Positions 6,923 through 16,671 of a stretch of 64,000 bases of DNA are shown here, in pieces; within the stretch, counting starts at the first letter, position 1; each line of letters opens with the position of its first letter. The stretch is from Jeotgalibaca sp. MA1X17-3 (lineage in GTDB: Bacteria > Bacillota > Bacilli > Lactobacillales > Aerococcaceae). A program made the position numbers and the translations under genes. Location: positions 205,001-269,000 of the forward strand of contig NZ_CP090983.1 of NCBI RefSeq assembly GCF_021513155.1. Reading direction: 5' to 3'. The notes below the pieces were generated by a model that saw nothing but the letters and a program-made list of their open reading frames with translations, was not told the origin of the DNA and did not search any database.

Positions 6923-9526
6923 TTACTCTTTATCTATTTCTTCATCAGACCCAGACTCTTCAAATAGTTGATCAGCAAATTCTTGTATGTCTGTTTCCAT
7001 TTTTTCATCTGTTATTTCAGAAGATGTAGGATCAGTAGTTTCTTCACCTTCAGAAAGAAGAGCATTCTCTTCTAATTCTTCATCTTCTGGTTCTACAATT
7101 GCCATAGTAGAAACAGTAGACTCATCATCTAATCGAATTAAACGAACTCCTAAAGTTGCACGACCTGTTTGAGAAACTGCTGCAGCGTGGAAGCGAATCA
7201 TGACACCTTTATCTGTGATAATCATGATATCGTCATCATCTTTCACTGTAGCTAATCCTACAAGGTTTCCATTTTTCTTAGTGATATTGGCTGTTTTCAC
7301 ACCTTTACCACCTCGTCCTTTGATTGCATATTCCTCGATTGAGGTACGTTTCCCATATCCATTTTCAGTAATAACTAAAACTTCAGATTCTGGAGATAAG
7401 ATATCCATACCTACGATATAATCATCTTTACGCAAACGGGCTCCTCTTACTCCTGTGGCTGTACGTCCCATTGAACGAACATCTTGTTCATTGAAACTCA
7501 CTGAATAACCTAAATGAGTTCCTAAGATGATATTTTGTTCTCCATCAGTAAGAGTCACTTTGATTAATTCATCATCGTCTCGTAAGTTGATTGCACGTAA
7601 TCCATTTTGACGGATATTTTGGAAATCAGTAGTTTCTGTACGCTTCACAACTCCTTGACGAGTAGCAAAGAATAAATATTCACCTGTTTTATGTTTTCCA
7701 TCTTCCAAAGCAATGATTGCCTGGATTTTTTCATTTGCATCCAAGTTAAGGAGATTAATGATTGGCAATCCTTTTGCTTGTCTACCATATTCTGGAATTT
7801 CATATCCTTTGGTTTTATAAACTTTACCTTGGTTAGAGAAGTAAAGAAGGGTGTCATGAGTAGAAGTAGAAATAAGAGTTTCAATGAAGTCTTCATCATG
7901 CATTCCCATTCCCTGAACACCTCGACCACCACGTTTTTGAGTACGGAATTCACTACTTGCTAAACGTTTGATGTAGCCGTTATGAGTTAGAGTAATCACA
8001 ACGTCTTCCACCTCTATCAAATCTTCATCTTCAAGTGAAAGAACTTCACCAATTAATAATTCTGTCCGTCTTGCATCACCAAATCGATCTTGAATCTCTA
8101 ATAATTCAGTTTCAATAATATCAAAAACTCGATATTCATTAGCTAAAATATGAGTCCAATCAGCAATGGCATCCATTAAATTATTATATTCTGTATCAAT
8201 CTTATCCCGTTCTAACCCTGTCAAGCGAACCATTCGCATATCAAGAATTGCTTGAGATTGCTTATCAGAAAGTCCATATTTTTCTACAAAAGTTTTCTTA
8301 GCTACATCTCCACTTGGAGAGCTGCGTAAAATACTTACAATTTCATCAATATGGTCTAATGCTATTTGTAAACCTGCTAAGATATGCGCACGTGCTTCTG
8401 CTTTTCTTTTATCATATTCTGTTCTTCGACGAATCACTACTTTTTGGTGTTCCAAATAGTGAACTAAAATTGATTTTAGGCCCAACACTTCTGGTATGCC
8501 ATCTACAATTGCTAGCATATTGAAACCAAAAGATGACTGTAGAGGGGTTAGTTTGTACAAATTGTTTAAAACAACATTTGCGCTAACATCTCGACGGATA
8601 TCAATAACAATTCTCATCCCATCGCGATCTGATTCATCTGCTAAATCGGTAATTCCTTCAATTCGTTTATCTCGAGCTAGTTCTGCAATTCTTTCTACTA
8701 ACTTCGCTTTATTAACAATATATGGTAATTCATTTATTAAAATACGTTCTTTACCATTTTTTTGTGTTTCTATTTCTACTTTTCCACGAATCATTATGGA
8801 TCCTTTACCGGTTTCATACGCCTTACGAATACCAGATTTTCCTAAAACGATTCCTCCGGTTGGGAAATCCGGACCTGGAAGAACCTCCATCAAATCAGTA
8901 GTAGTAACGTCTGGATCTTTCATAAGCATATGTAAAGCTGAAATTACTTCGCCTAGATTATGTGGAGGAATATTAGTAGCCATCCCTACAGCGATACCCG
9001 ATGTACCATTTACTAGAAGATTAGGGAAGCGGGCTGGTAAAACATTTGGTTCGCTTTCTGTTCCATCATAGTTATCGTGATAATCAACCGTATCTTTATT
9101 AATATCACGTAGCATTTCCATCGCTATTTTTGACATTCTAGCTTCGGTATAACGCATGGCAGCTGCACCGTCACCATCAACAGAACCAAAGTTACCATGA
9201 CCATCTACGAGAGGATAACGATAGCTAAAATCTTGAGCCATCCGTACCATTGTTTCATATATGGCACTGTCTCCATGTGGATGATATTTACCCATAACGT
9301 CTCCGACAATACGAGCTGATTTTTTATACGCTTTATCAGATGTAACACCTAATTCATTCATTCCATATAATATACGGCGATGAACAGGCTTCATTCCATC
9401 CCTTACGTCAGGAAGAGCACGAGCCACAATTACACTCATAGCATATTCCAAAAAGGATTTCTGCATTTCTTCGCTTAATTCTCTTTGTTCCATTCCTTGA
9501 TCTAATTCAGGTGTGTTTTCACTCAT
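6923..9526 (-). CDS. gyrA: DNA gyrase subunit A
   Basis: The protein has 867 residues. The catalytic tyrosine is Y126 in AAMRYTEARM. The quinolone-resistance region HPHGDSAIYE has the susceptible-type Ser87 and Glu91. The GyrA-box QKRGGRG begins the C-terminal DNA-wrapping beta-pinwheel. The last 60 residues form an acidic tail. With GyrB it introduces negative supercoils. RBS GGAGGAAG precedes the ATG, and the gene is 19 bases downstream of gyrB. Confidence 0.98.
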   Translation of the reverse strand: MSENTPELDQGMEQRELSEEMQKSFLEYAMSVIVARALPDVRDGMKPVHRRILYGMNELGVTSDKAYKKSARIVGDVMGKYHPHGDSAIYETMVRMAQDFSYRYPLVDGHGNFGSVDGDGAAAMRYTEARMSKIAMEMLRDINKDTVDYHDNYDGTESEPNVLPARFPNLLVNGTSGIAVGMATNIPPHNLGEVISALHMLMKDPDVTTTDLMEVLPGPDFPTGGIVLGKSGIRKAYETGKGSIMIRGKVEIETQKNGKERILINELPYIVNKAKLVERIAELARDKRIEGITDLADESDRDGMRIVIDIRRDVSANVVLNNLYKLTPLQSSFGFNMLAIVDGIPEVLGLKSILVHYLEHQKVVIRRRTEYDKRKAEARAHILAGLQIALDHIDEIVSILRSSPSGDVAKKTFVEKYGLSDKQSQAILDMRMVRLTGLERDKIDTEYNNLMDAIADWTHILANEYRVFDIIETELLEIQDRFGDARRTELLIGEVLSLEDEDLIEVEDVVITLTHNGYIKRLASSEFRTQKRGGRGVQGMGMHDEDFIETLISTSTHDTLLYFSNQGKVYKTKGYEIPEYGRQAKGLPIINLLNLDANEKIQAIIALEDGKHKTGEYLFFATRQGVVKRTETTDFQNIRQNGLRAINLRDDDELIKVTLTDGEQNIILGTHLGYSVSFNEQDVRSMGRTATGVRGARLRKDDYIVGMDILSPESEVLVITENGYGKRTSIEEYAIKGRGGKGVKTANITKKNGNLVGLATVKDDDDIMIITDKGVMIRFHAAAVSQTGRATLGVRLIRLDDESTVSTMAIVEPEDEELEENALLSEGEETTDPTSSEITDEKMETDIQEFADQLFEESGSDEEIDKE

Positions 9527-9545
9527 TGCTTATCTTCCTCCTCTC

Positions 9546-11483
9546 TTATACATCAATATTTTCAACATATTCAGCATTGTCTTGAATAAAATTACGACGA
9601 GGCTCAACACGATCACCCATTAACATACTCAAAACAGTATCTGCTTCAATAGCATCATCAACCGTCACCTGAGCAAAGCGTCTATGTTCTGGATTCATAG
9701 TTGTATCCCAGAGCTGCTCTGCATCCATTTCTCCCAAACCTTTATACCTCTGAATAGACGGTTTAGGTGTGGCAGGAATTTTAGCAAGATAATTCGTTAA
9801 TTCTTCTTCCGTTTGCATATATTCCATCGTTTTCCCTTGTTTTACTTGGAACAAAGGAGGCTGGGCAATATATACATAGCCTGCTTCTACCAATGGACGC
9901 ATATAGCGATAGAAAAGAGTCAAGAGAAGGGTACGTATATGAGCACCATCCACATCAGCATCGGTCATAATAACTAATTTGTGATAACGTGCTTTGCTAA
10001 CGTCGAATTCAGCACCAAAACCAGTTCCCATTGCAGTAAACAAAGCTCTAATCTCTTCATTAGCTAATATTTTATCTAATGTTGCTTTTTCTACATTTAA
10101 AATTTTACCTCGAATCGGTAAAATCGCTTGGAAAATACGTGAGCGTCCTTGTTTAGCAGAGCCACCCGCAGAATCTCCCTCTACAATAAATATTTCTGAT
10201 TTTGACGGATCCTTACTAGAACAGTCAGCTAGTTTACCAGGTAAATTACTTATTTCTAATCCACTCTTTTTACGAGTCACTTCTCGAGCACGTTTTGCAG
10301 CCATTCGAGCTTTTGCAGCTAGAATACCTTTATCAACAATTAAACGAGCTGTTTGAGGGTTTTCCATTAAAAATTTATCTAGATTAGTAGAAAAAAGACG
10401 ATCCGTAATCGTTCTTGCTTCTGAGTTACCTAATTTGGTCTTTGTTTGACCTTCAAATTGGGGATCAGGATGTTTGATGGATAGAACAAGCGTCAATCCT
10501 TCGCGGACATCCTCTCCTGTTAGGTTCTCTTCATTTTCTTTTAGAATTTTTTGTTTCTTTGCATAGTCATTAATAACACGAGTCAAAGCCGTTTTTAAGC
10601 CAGATTCATGAGTCCCACCTTCATATGTATGAATATTATTAGCAAAAGTAAACATACTAGAGTGATATCCGTCCGTATATTGGAAGGCGACCTCTACTTG
10701 AATATCATCTTGCATACCTTCTACATAGACTACGTCCTCATATAAAGGCTTTTTATTTTTATTTAAATATTCTACATAACTTTTAATTCCGCCTTCATAC
10801 ATAAATTCATGCACAACAGGTTCTTCTGGGCGGTTATCGGTAATAGAAATATGTAATCCTTTATTCAAGAAAGCTAATTCCCGTACACGAACCATTAATT
10901 TTTCAAAATCAAAAATAATCGTCTCATCAAATATTTGTGGATCGGGCCAGAAACGTACTACCGTTCCATGTTTTTCAGTTTTACCCACGATAGAAAGATC
11001 GTTGATAATTTTTCCGTATGCAAAATTTAGCTCATAAATATTACCATTTTTATATACCTGAACGGTCAGTTTCTTAGAGAGAGCATTAACTACAGACCCA
11101 CCTACACCATGAAGGCCTCCAGAAACTTTATATCCTCCACCACCAAACTTACCACCTGCATGTAGTACCGTATAAACCGTTTCTACTGCTGGACGTCCCG
11201 TATTCATTTGTATGTCTACCGGAATTCCTCGACCATTATCCGTTACAATCACACTATTGTCTTTTTCTAAAGAAATAGAAATCTCATCAGCAAAACCAGC
11301 CAAAGCTTCATCAATAGAATTATCGACAATTTCCCATACTAAGTGATGCAAACCAGTTGAACTGGTAGAACCAATGTACATTCCTGGACGTTTACGAACT
11401 GCTTCTAATCCTTCTAGAACCTGTATCTGACTAGCATCATACTCTTGAGCCAATTCGGCTTTATTTTTTATGTGTTCATCCAT
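9546..11483 (-). CDS. gyrB: DNA gyrase subunit B
   Basis: From ATG 11483 the protein has 645 residues. A GTG at 11495 lies within the AAGGAAGGTG ribosome binding site and is rejected. The GHKL ATPase domain shows EIVDNSIDEA, DNGRGIP and GGLHGVGGSVVNALS. The TOPRIM domain shows EGDSAGGSAKQGR and DADVDGAHI. The C-terminus has RYKGLGEMDAEQLW. Its start overlaps the restored recF stop by eight bases. Confidence 0.98.
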   Translation of the reverse strand: MDEHIKNKAELAQEYDASQIQVLEGLEAVRKRPGMYIGSTSSTGLHHLVWEIVDNSIDEALAGFADEISISLEKDNSVIVTDNGRGIPVDIQMNTGRPAVETVYTVLHAGGKFGGGGYKVSGGLHGVGGSVVNALSKKLTVQVYKNGNIYELNFAYGKIINDLSIVGKTEKHGTVVRFWPDPQIFDETIIFDFEKLMVRVRELAFLNKGLHISITDNRPEEPVVHEFMYEGGIKSYVEYLNKNKKPLYEDVVYVEGMQDDIQVEVAFQYTDGYHSSMFTFANNIHTYEGGTHESGLKTALTRVINDYAKKQKILKENEENLTGEDVREGLTLVLSIKHPDPQFEGQTKTKLGNSEARTITDRLFSTNLDKFLMENPQTARLIVDKGILAAKARMAAKRAREVTRKKSGLEISNLPGKLADCSSKDPSKSEIFIVEGDSAGGSAKQGRSRIFQAILPIRGKILNVEKATLDKILANEEIRALFTAMGTGFGAEFDVSKARYHKLVIMTDADVDGAHIRTLLLTLFYRYMRPLVEAGYVYIAQPPLFQVKQGKTMEYMQTEEELTNYLAKIPATPKPSIQRYKGLGEMDAEQLWDTTMNPEHRRFAQVTVDDAIEADTVLSMLMGDRVEPRRNFIQDNAEYVENIDV

Positions 11484-12608
11484 TAGATGATGCACCTTCC
11501 TTTTCTACTTTTCCCGCTTCTACCCGAAAGACGGTTGGCTCTTCAATCTGATTACGTTTAATACCATCCAAACTTGTAGTCGTTAAAAATGTTTGAACTT
11601 TTTTTCAATCGTTTTCAAAAGATGCGTTTGACGGTCATCATCCAATTCGGATAAGACATCGTCCAATAAAAGAATAGGATATTCTCCCAAAACTTCTTTC
11701 ATACACTCAATTTCTGCTAATTTTAAACTCAAAACAGTAGTACGTTGTTGCCCTTGACTGCCATATTGATGGACGTTACGTTTGTTAACATAAAAGACCA
11801 TATCATCTCGATGAGGACCAAATAGTGTTTGTCCTTGATCTCTTTCTCGGTTTTTGACTCGTTCCTGTTCTTCCATCAACATCTGATAGATCTGTTGGTG
11901 ATCCATTTCCCTTGTAAAGGCGATTGTGGATTTATAACGAATACTCAATTCTTCCTTATCATTGGAAATTTGATAGTGAAGTGCATACGCCCATTTTTCC
12001 AATTTCTCAATAAATTCCAAACGAAATTCGATAATATTAGCACCAGCAGTAACCATTTGTTCCGTTAAAACATCTAAATAAACCTTATCCTTAGCTTTGC
12101 CTATCAAAAGATGTTTGAGATATAAGTTTCTTTGTTTAAGAACTCGTTGATACTGAACTAATTCATGTAAATAGACTTGACTCATTTGTCCGAGTTCCAT
12201 ATCTAAAAACTTTCTACGATTTACTGGAGAACCTTTTACTAAATCTAAATCTTCAGGAGCAAATAAAACAACATTTAGCGTTCCAACGTACTGGCTGAGT
12301 CTCTTTTGCTCCAAATGATTCACTTTGGCCATCTTTCCTTTTTTGGAAAAATGAAGTTCCAAAGGATATCGAGAATTTTTTTTAACAATATTTCCCGAAA
12401 CATGTGCATGATCTTCCTGCCATTGAATCATCTCTCGCTCGTTAGAAGTACGCGGGCTTCTTGCCATGGAAAGTGCATAAATTGCTTCCATGAGATTCGT
12501 TTTCCCTTGTGCATTTTCACCTAGAAAAACGTTAATACCATCCGAAAAAGAAAGAATTAATTCTTCATAATTTCGAAAATGACGAAGTGTGATGTCTTTT
12601 AAAATCAT
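11476..12608 (-). CDS. recF: DNA replication and repair protein RecF, C-terminus shifted at a 7-A run
   Basis: RecF loads RecA at gaps. Walker A GENAQGKTNLMEAIYALS lies near residues 31-48. The ABC-type signature region FGPHRDD and Walker B ILLLDDVLSELDDDRQ are present. As written the frame ends at 11583 with FKHF. One added A in the run at 11599-11605 extends it through VQTFLTTT to a stop at 11476, for 377 residues, the normal family length. The local sequence is again A AAA AAG. Its start overlaps yaaA by four bases (ATGA). Confidence 0.9.
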
Positions 12609-12847
12609 GGAGTACTTCCATTATCTGATTCTTGCTTCTGAATAAAAAAGACTCCCTCGTCTGGTATTTCTACCATTGAACCGGGATATATCTTTTTACC
12701 GCGACGATTCTCCTTTTCATGATCAATGAGCACGGTATATTCTGAAAGATACCACTTTGCCATGCCTCCGCTGGAGATCACGTTCACATGTTTTAGTAGC
12801 TTTCCTAGTGTTATGAAATCTGTATCAATATAGACAATATTTTTCAA
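12605..12847 (-). CDS. yaaA: S4-domain RNA-binding protein YaaA
   Basis: This small S4-like protein always lies between dnaN and recF in Firmicutes. The conserved part begins with KNIVYIDTDFITLGKLLKHVNVISSGGMAKWYL. I place the start at TTG 12847, eight bases after AAAAGGGTG, giving 80 residues. A GTG at 12856 is inside that RBS, and 19 further upstream codons are unlikely to be translated. The exact start is uncertain. The function is unknown; RNA or ribosome binding is inferred from the S4 fold. Confidence 0.85.
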   Translation of the reverse strand: MKNIVYIDTDFITLGKLLKHVNVISSGGMAKWYLSEYTVLIDHEKENRRGKKIYPGSMVEIPDEGVFFIQKQESDNGSTP

Positions 12848-13077
12848 TGATTTCACCCTTTTCCAATAAAATAGGCGTGGAACTTTTAAGATCCACGCAG
12901 ACACGCTTTTCAAGTATTATTATACTCTTTTTTTAGTAATAATTCAAATAGACGCAAAAAAAGCCGTTTCTAACAAATTTTTTACATAAAAGACTAAAAT
13001 CAAATAAAAGGGCAGAAATAGATTCTAGCGAATATTTAAGTGATTTATGGATGATTCGCATTTTTACTTAAAAAATT

Positions 13078-13123
13078 AAAAGCTTGAAGAGTTTTGTCAA
13101 AATAAAATCTCTTCAAGCTTTTC
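13078..13123 (-). terminator. intrinsic terminator after dnaN
   Basis: The stem AAAAGCTTGAAGAG/CTCTTCAAGCTTTT is followed by a T-rich tract on the minus strand. It separates dnaA-dnaN from yaaA-recF-gyrBA. Confidence 0.85.
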
Positions 13124-13141
13124 ATTATATTATTCTATTGA

Positions 13142-14293
13142 TTAGTAGGTACGAACTGGGGTAATTAATTGAATGAATGCTTGTTCAATATTTGTATTAT
13201 TTTCAGTTGGTACAACCGTAAAAGGTCGAATCGCTGAAGTAAAACTTACTGTGACATTTTGATGTCCAAATGTTCTTAATGCATCTTTCAAATAATCTGG
13301 GTTGAAAGAAATAACTAATGGATCACCCGTTGCATCTTCATAGTTTAAATCTTCTTCTACTGTTCCAATTTCTGGGGAATTACCAGATAACTCTACATTA
13401 TCAGGAGAAATCGTTAATTTAATAACATTATTTTTTCCTTCATGAGAAAGCAAAGAAGATCGGTCGGTCGCTTGTAACAACTCTGAAGCGCTCATTACTA
13501 ATTGAGTAGTAGAATTATTTGGAATTAAACGATTCGTATCTGGATAGTATCCTTCTAATAATCGAGAGTAAAAGTAAAGATTTTCAGCTTTAAAAAGAAC
13601 TTGATTTTCAGTAACCATCATTTCGATCGTATCTTGATCTTCTACAATTCTTGAAAGTTCAACTAAACTTTTTCCAGGAATAATAACCTTATAGCTATTT
13701 TCTTTTAGATTTTCTGGCATCGTAATAGGAATAATTCGTTGACTCAAGCGGTGGCTATCTGTAGCTACTGCTTTTAATGTTCCATTTTCAATTGTAATGT
13801 TTACTCCTGTCAAAATAGGACGACTTTCTTGTGTAGAAGTTGCTATTACCGTATGTTGGATAACTTGTTTAAATAAATTTGTTGGTAGGGTGATGACTTC
13901 GTTTGAATCAATCACTGGAAAATATGGGTAATTTTCAACATTGATACTATTAATAGTAAAGAAAGCATTAGCAGAAGTAATTTTCGTCTGGAAATTCTCT
14001 CCTACTTCAATTGTTAGTTTCTCATCTGACATTTTTTTAACAATTTCACTAAAAATACGCGCAGGTAGAACAATTCCACCTTCTTCTTGTACTTCTAATT
14101 GATTTGTATCATCAGATATTGGAATAAAAATTTCGATTGAGATATCTGAGTCACTTCCACTTAACATTAATCCTTGTTTATCAGCAGTAATCTTTACTCC
14201 TGTCAATATAGGGATGGTTGTACGACTTGAGATAGCTCTTTGAACATCTGTTAAATATTTTATGAATGCAGGACGATTGATTGTAAACTTCAT
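13142..14293 (-). CDS. dnaN: DNA polymerase III subunit beta (sliding clamp)
   Basis: The protein has 383 residues with three clamp domains. It starts MKFTINRPAFIKYLTDVQRAIS. The middle part shows the typical TDSHRLSQR, and the C-terminus ends with the LITPVRTY consensus. The clamp tethers polymerase to DNA. RBS GGAGGG lies ten bases before the ATG. The gene is downstream of dnaA across the origin's unwinding region. Confidence 0.98.
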   Translation of the reverse strand: MKFTINRPAFIKYLTDVQRAISSRTTIPILTGVKITADKQGLMLSGSDSDISIEIFIPISDDTNQLEVQEEGGIVLPARIFSEIVKKMSDEKLTIEVGENFQTKITSANAFFTINSINVENYPYFPVIDSNEVITLPTNLFKQVIQHTVIATSTQESRPILTGVNITIENGTLKAVATDSHRLSQRIIPITMPENLKENSYKVIIPGKSLVELSRIVEDQDTIEMMVTENQVLFKAENLYFYSRLLEGYYPDTNRLIPNNSTTQLVMSASELLQATDRSSLLSHEGKNNVIKLTISPDNVELSGNSPEIGTVEEDLNYEDATGDPLVISFNPDYLKDALRTFGHQNVTVSFTSAIRPFTVVPTENNTNIEQAFIQLITPVRTY

Positions 14294-14310
14294 GTTGTTT
14301 CCCTCCGATG

Positions 14311-14351
14311 GTTATTTAATATAAGTATAAAAAGAATAGTAGTAGTAGTAG
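14311..14351. other. oriC unwinding region with DnaA-trio repeat
   Basis: An AT-only stretch of about 25 bases (14311-14336) is followed by five tandem TAG triplets (14337-14351). About 14 bases after them comes DnaA box TGTGGATAA at 14365. This is the box-trio-AT arrangement described for the Bacillus subtilis unwinding element, where DnaA filaments engage single-stranded trios. Its place between dnaA and dnaN fits. Confidence 0.8.
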
Positions 14352-14364
14352 GGCATGTTGATAA

Positions 14365-14456
14365 TGTGGATAACTTGAAAACACGTTTAAATACCTAAGT
14401 TTTCCACCTGTGGATAACCTGTGCGTAAAAAGCACTTCTTTTTTTATTCATCCACA
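14365..14456. promoter_or_regulatory. DnaA-box cluster of oriC, dnaA-dnaN side
   Basis: The boxes are TGTGGATAA at 14365-14373 and 14409-14417, both perfect, and the inverted near-match TCATCCACA at 14448-14456. The boxes next to the trio form the likely opening site of the bipartite origin. Confidence 0.85.
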
Positions 14457-14464
14457 GGCTCTTT

Positions 14465-15796
14465 TTATTTATTGGTTAAGGTTTCTTTTATGTTTTCAAT
14501 TTCTCTTTTTAAAGCTGGATCATTTTTTATGGAAGTTGAAATTTTATCGTGTGCATGTAAAACCGTTGTGTGATCCTTCCCACCAAATTCTACTCCAATC
14601 TTAGGAAGAGAGTTATCAGTCATTTCTCGAGAAAGATACATAGCAATTTGACGAGGGACTACAATTCCACGTGTCCTTTTTTTCCCTTTTAATTGTTCTA
14701 CTGTTACGTGATAGAATTTGGCAACGGTTTGTTGGATTACGTAGATGGACAATGCCATGGGCTTATCAGTAGGTAAGATACTTTTTAAAGCATCTGCTGC
14801 TAAACTAGTTGTAATATCTTTTCCTTGAATAGCAGAATAAGCCTGTACACGTACGAGAGCTCCTTCTAATTCACGGATATTGGAGTCAATTTGTCCAGCG
14901 ATATAACTCAATGTGTCATCTGGTATTTCCAAACGTTCACTATTAGCTTTATTTCTTAGAATTGCAATTCGTGTCTCCAAATCTGGAGGCGTAATATCAA
15001 CGGAAAGCCCCCAAGCAAAGCGTGATACTAAACGTTCTTGCAGTTTAGGAATTTCATTAGGGAGACGATCACTTGTTAGAACAATTTGCTTTCTTTCATC
15101 ATACAAAGCATTGAATGTATGGAAAAATTCTTCTTGTGTTCCTTCTTTATCCGCGAAAAATTGAATATCATCTACTAAAAGAAGATCAACACTACGGTAT
15201 TCATTCCGAAATTGTTCTTGAGTTCGATTTTGGATAGAATTAATAAAATCATTAGCGAAAGTCTCACTACTAACATATTTTATTCGAGCAGTGGGACGTA
15301 GTTGGAGCATTTGATGACCGATTGCATGCATCAAATGTGTTTTTCCTAACCCAACTCCTCCATAGAAGAACAGTGGATTATAAATGGTTCCTGGTTCTTC
15401 AGCTACAACTAAAGCAGCGGCATGAGCCATTTGGTTTCCTTTTCCAATTACAAAGGTATCAAATGTATATTTAGTATTTAACAAGGCATCCTTAAAGGGA
15501 CGATTGGGTTTGTTTCTGGGTGTTGGTTGGGCGATATCAGGCATATCTTCATTTTTAATCATAAAAATTGGCGAAATTTCTTTTCCGCTAAATTCATAGA
15601 TTCCTTCTACTATTCGTGTAGCTAGGTTATTTTGCCAATAATCTTTATGTAAGGAAGAAGGTACTTCAATGATAATATTTGTTTCGGTAAGACGAACAGG
15701 TACAGCACTATCAATCCAAGTATCGTAACTAACTTTAGAAAGAGATTCTTTAAATTTATCTTGTAGATAGCGCCAAAGAGAGTAAAGATCATCCAA
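14465..15796 (-). CDS. dnaA: chromosomal replication initiator DnaA, TTG start
   Basis: The chosen TTG start at 15796 lies nine bases after AAGGAGG. It gives MDDLYSLWRYLQ, which aligns with the usual DnaA N-terminus; upstream ATG codons would add non-family sequence. The protein has 443 residues. Domain I is followed by AAA+ domain III with Walker A GGVGLGKTHLMHAIG at about 145-159 and Walker B LLLVDDIQFF. Domain IV has the DNA-binding motif GGKDHTTVLHA. The dnaA region upstream contains many DnaA boxes, so autoregulation is expected. Confidence 0.97.
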   Translation of the reverse strand: MDDLYSLWRYLQDKFKESLSKVSYDTWIDSAVPVRLTETNIIIEVPSSLHKDYWQNNLATRIVEGIYEFSGKEISPIFMIKNEDMPDIAQPTPRNKPNRPFKDALLNTKYTFDTFVIGKGNQMAHAAALVVAEEPGTIYNPLFFYGGVGLGKTHLMHAIGHQMLQLRPTARIKYVSSETFANDFINSIQNRTQEQFRNEYRSVDLLLVDDIQFFADKEGTQEEFFHTFNALYDERKQIVLTSDRLPNEIPKLQERLVSRFAWGLSVDITPPDLETRIAILRNKANSERLEIPDDTLSYIAGQIDSNIRELEGALVRVQAYSAIQGKDITTSLAADALKSILPTDKPMALSIYVIQQTVAKFYHVTVEQLKGKKRTRGIVVPRQIAMYLSREMTDNSLPKIGVEFGGKDHTTVLHAHDKISTSIKNDPALKREIENIKETLTNK

Positions 15797-15941
15797 TAGG
15801 AGTTGCCTCCTTTCTATTTCATTTATTGATTTAAGAGGATTCATAATTGCAGAAAGAATACTTTTAAACAAGTCTCAACCATTTTATCATTTATTCCAGA
15901 AGTTTTCCACAACTGTTTCTATTGTGCATATCCTATCACCA

Positions 15942-16211
15942 TGTGGATAAGAAGTTATCAACAGGCAAATATCACCTGTGTACAAAAATGAAGCAGCAAT
16001 GTTTTGCACACAGAAAATGTGGATAACTATTCATTTATAAACGTTGATTTCAAAACGTATTTTATACTTATGCACAACCTTTGTGAGTTATCCTATTCAC
16101 ATTGAACACATCCTGTTTGTATGTGCATAAGTAGCTTAAAGAAAGTGTATAAAAGCTTTGATAAAAAAGTATTCCCCAAGAGTTGTGTATAAATATTTTT
16201 ATTGTGGATAA
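15942..16211. other. oriC DnaA-box cluster upstream of dnaA
   Basis: This 626-base gene-free region (15797-16422) is rich in DnaA boxes. They are TGTGGATAA at 15942, 16019 and 16203; TTATCAACA at 15955; TTATGCACA at 16068; TGTGCATAA at 16122; and TGTGTATAA at 16184. Half-matches such as TTTTCCACAA lie between. With the dnaA-dnaN cluster it forms a bipartite origin. The dnaA promoter must also lie here but I could not fix it. Confidence 0.88.
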
Positions 16212-16322
16212 CTATTAAAGAAGAGAATATTAAAAAAAACTCTCATAAACATAAAAAAACATTCCCCTATAGAAGGAAGTGTGCTATTATTATTCAGTGA
16301 GTTTGTAATGGACCATTTTTTC

Positions 16323-16351
16323 TTGACAGATGGAGTAAGTATTCCTATAAT
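16323..16351 (+). promoter_or_regulatory. promoter of rpmH-rnpA
   Basis: It is a perfect sigma-A promoter: TTGACA (16323-16328), a 17-base spacer and TATAAT (16346-16351), about 70 bases before rpmH. Confidence 0.9.
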
Positions 16352-16422
16352 ATGAAAGACTGTCTAATAAGAATGTCAATAACAACGTCTAATAGAAGAA
16401 TATACTAGGAGGTGTACGATCA

Positions 16423-16557
16423 ATGAAAAGAACATTCCAACCTAAAAAACGTCATCGTCAATCTGTTCACGGATTCCGTCAACGTATGAGTACAAAAAAC
16501 GGCCGTAGAGTTTTAGCAAGTAGACGCCGTAAAGGCAGAAAAGTATTGTCTGCATAA
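16423..16557 (+). CDS. rpmH: 50S ribosomal protein L34
   Basis: The protein has 44 residues, MKRTFQPKKRHRQ... through RRKGRKVLSA, the universal L34 sequence type. RBS AGGAGGTG precedes the ATG. It is the first gene of the rpmH-rnpA-yidC-khpB group on the right arm of the origin. Confidence 0.97.
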   Translation: MKRTFQPKKRHRQSVHGFRQRMSTKNGRRVLASRRRKGRKVLSA

Positions 16558-16586
16558 GATCACTGATCGTCAGTGGTCTTTTTTTT
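16557..16586 (+). terminator. terminator or attenuator between rpmH and rnpA
   Basis: The 10-bp stem AGATCACTGA/TCAGTGGTCT is followed by eight T. It probably reduces readthrough from the strongly expressed rpmH into rnpA. Confidence 0.85.
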
Positions 16587-16671
16587 ACAGAACAAGGGGA
16601 AAGAAGTATCTTTCTCTTTGGTTTCTTTGAAACGCTACTGTGTGTTATTTCCATTAAAGAGGGCTAAGAAA

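Noticed and set aside
8496..9071. 191-codon plus-strand ORF inside gyrA
   Set aside because: It is antisense to highly conserved gyrA coding sequence, has no RBS and no family resemblance.
13020..13077. Extra DnaA boxes or promoter in the yaaA-dnaN gap
   Set aside because: Only AT-rich sequence and a terminator could be recognised; no box matched the consensus.
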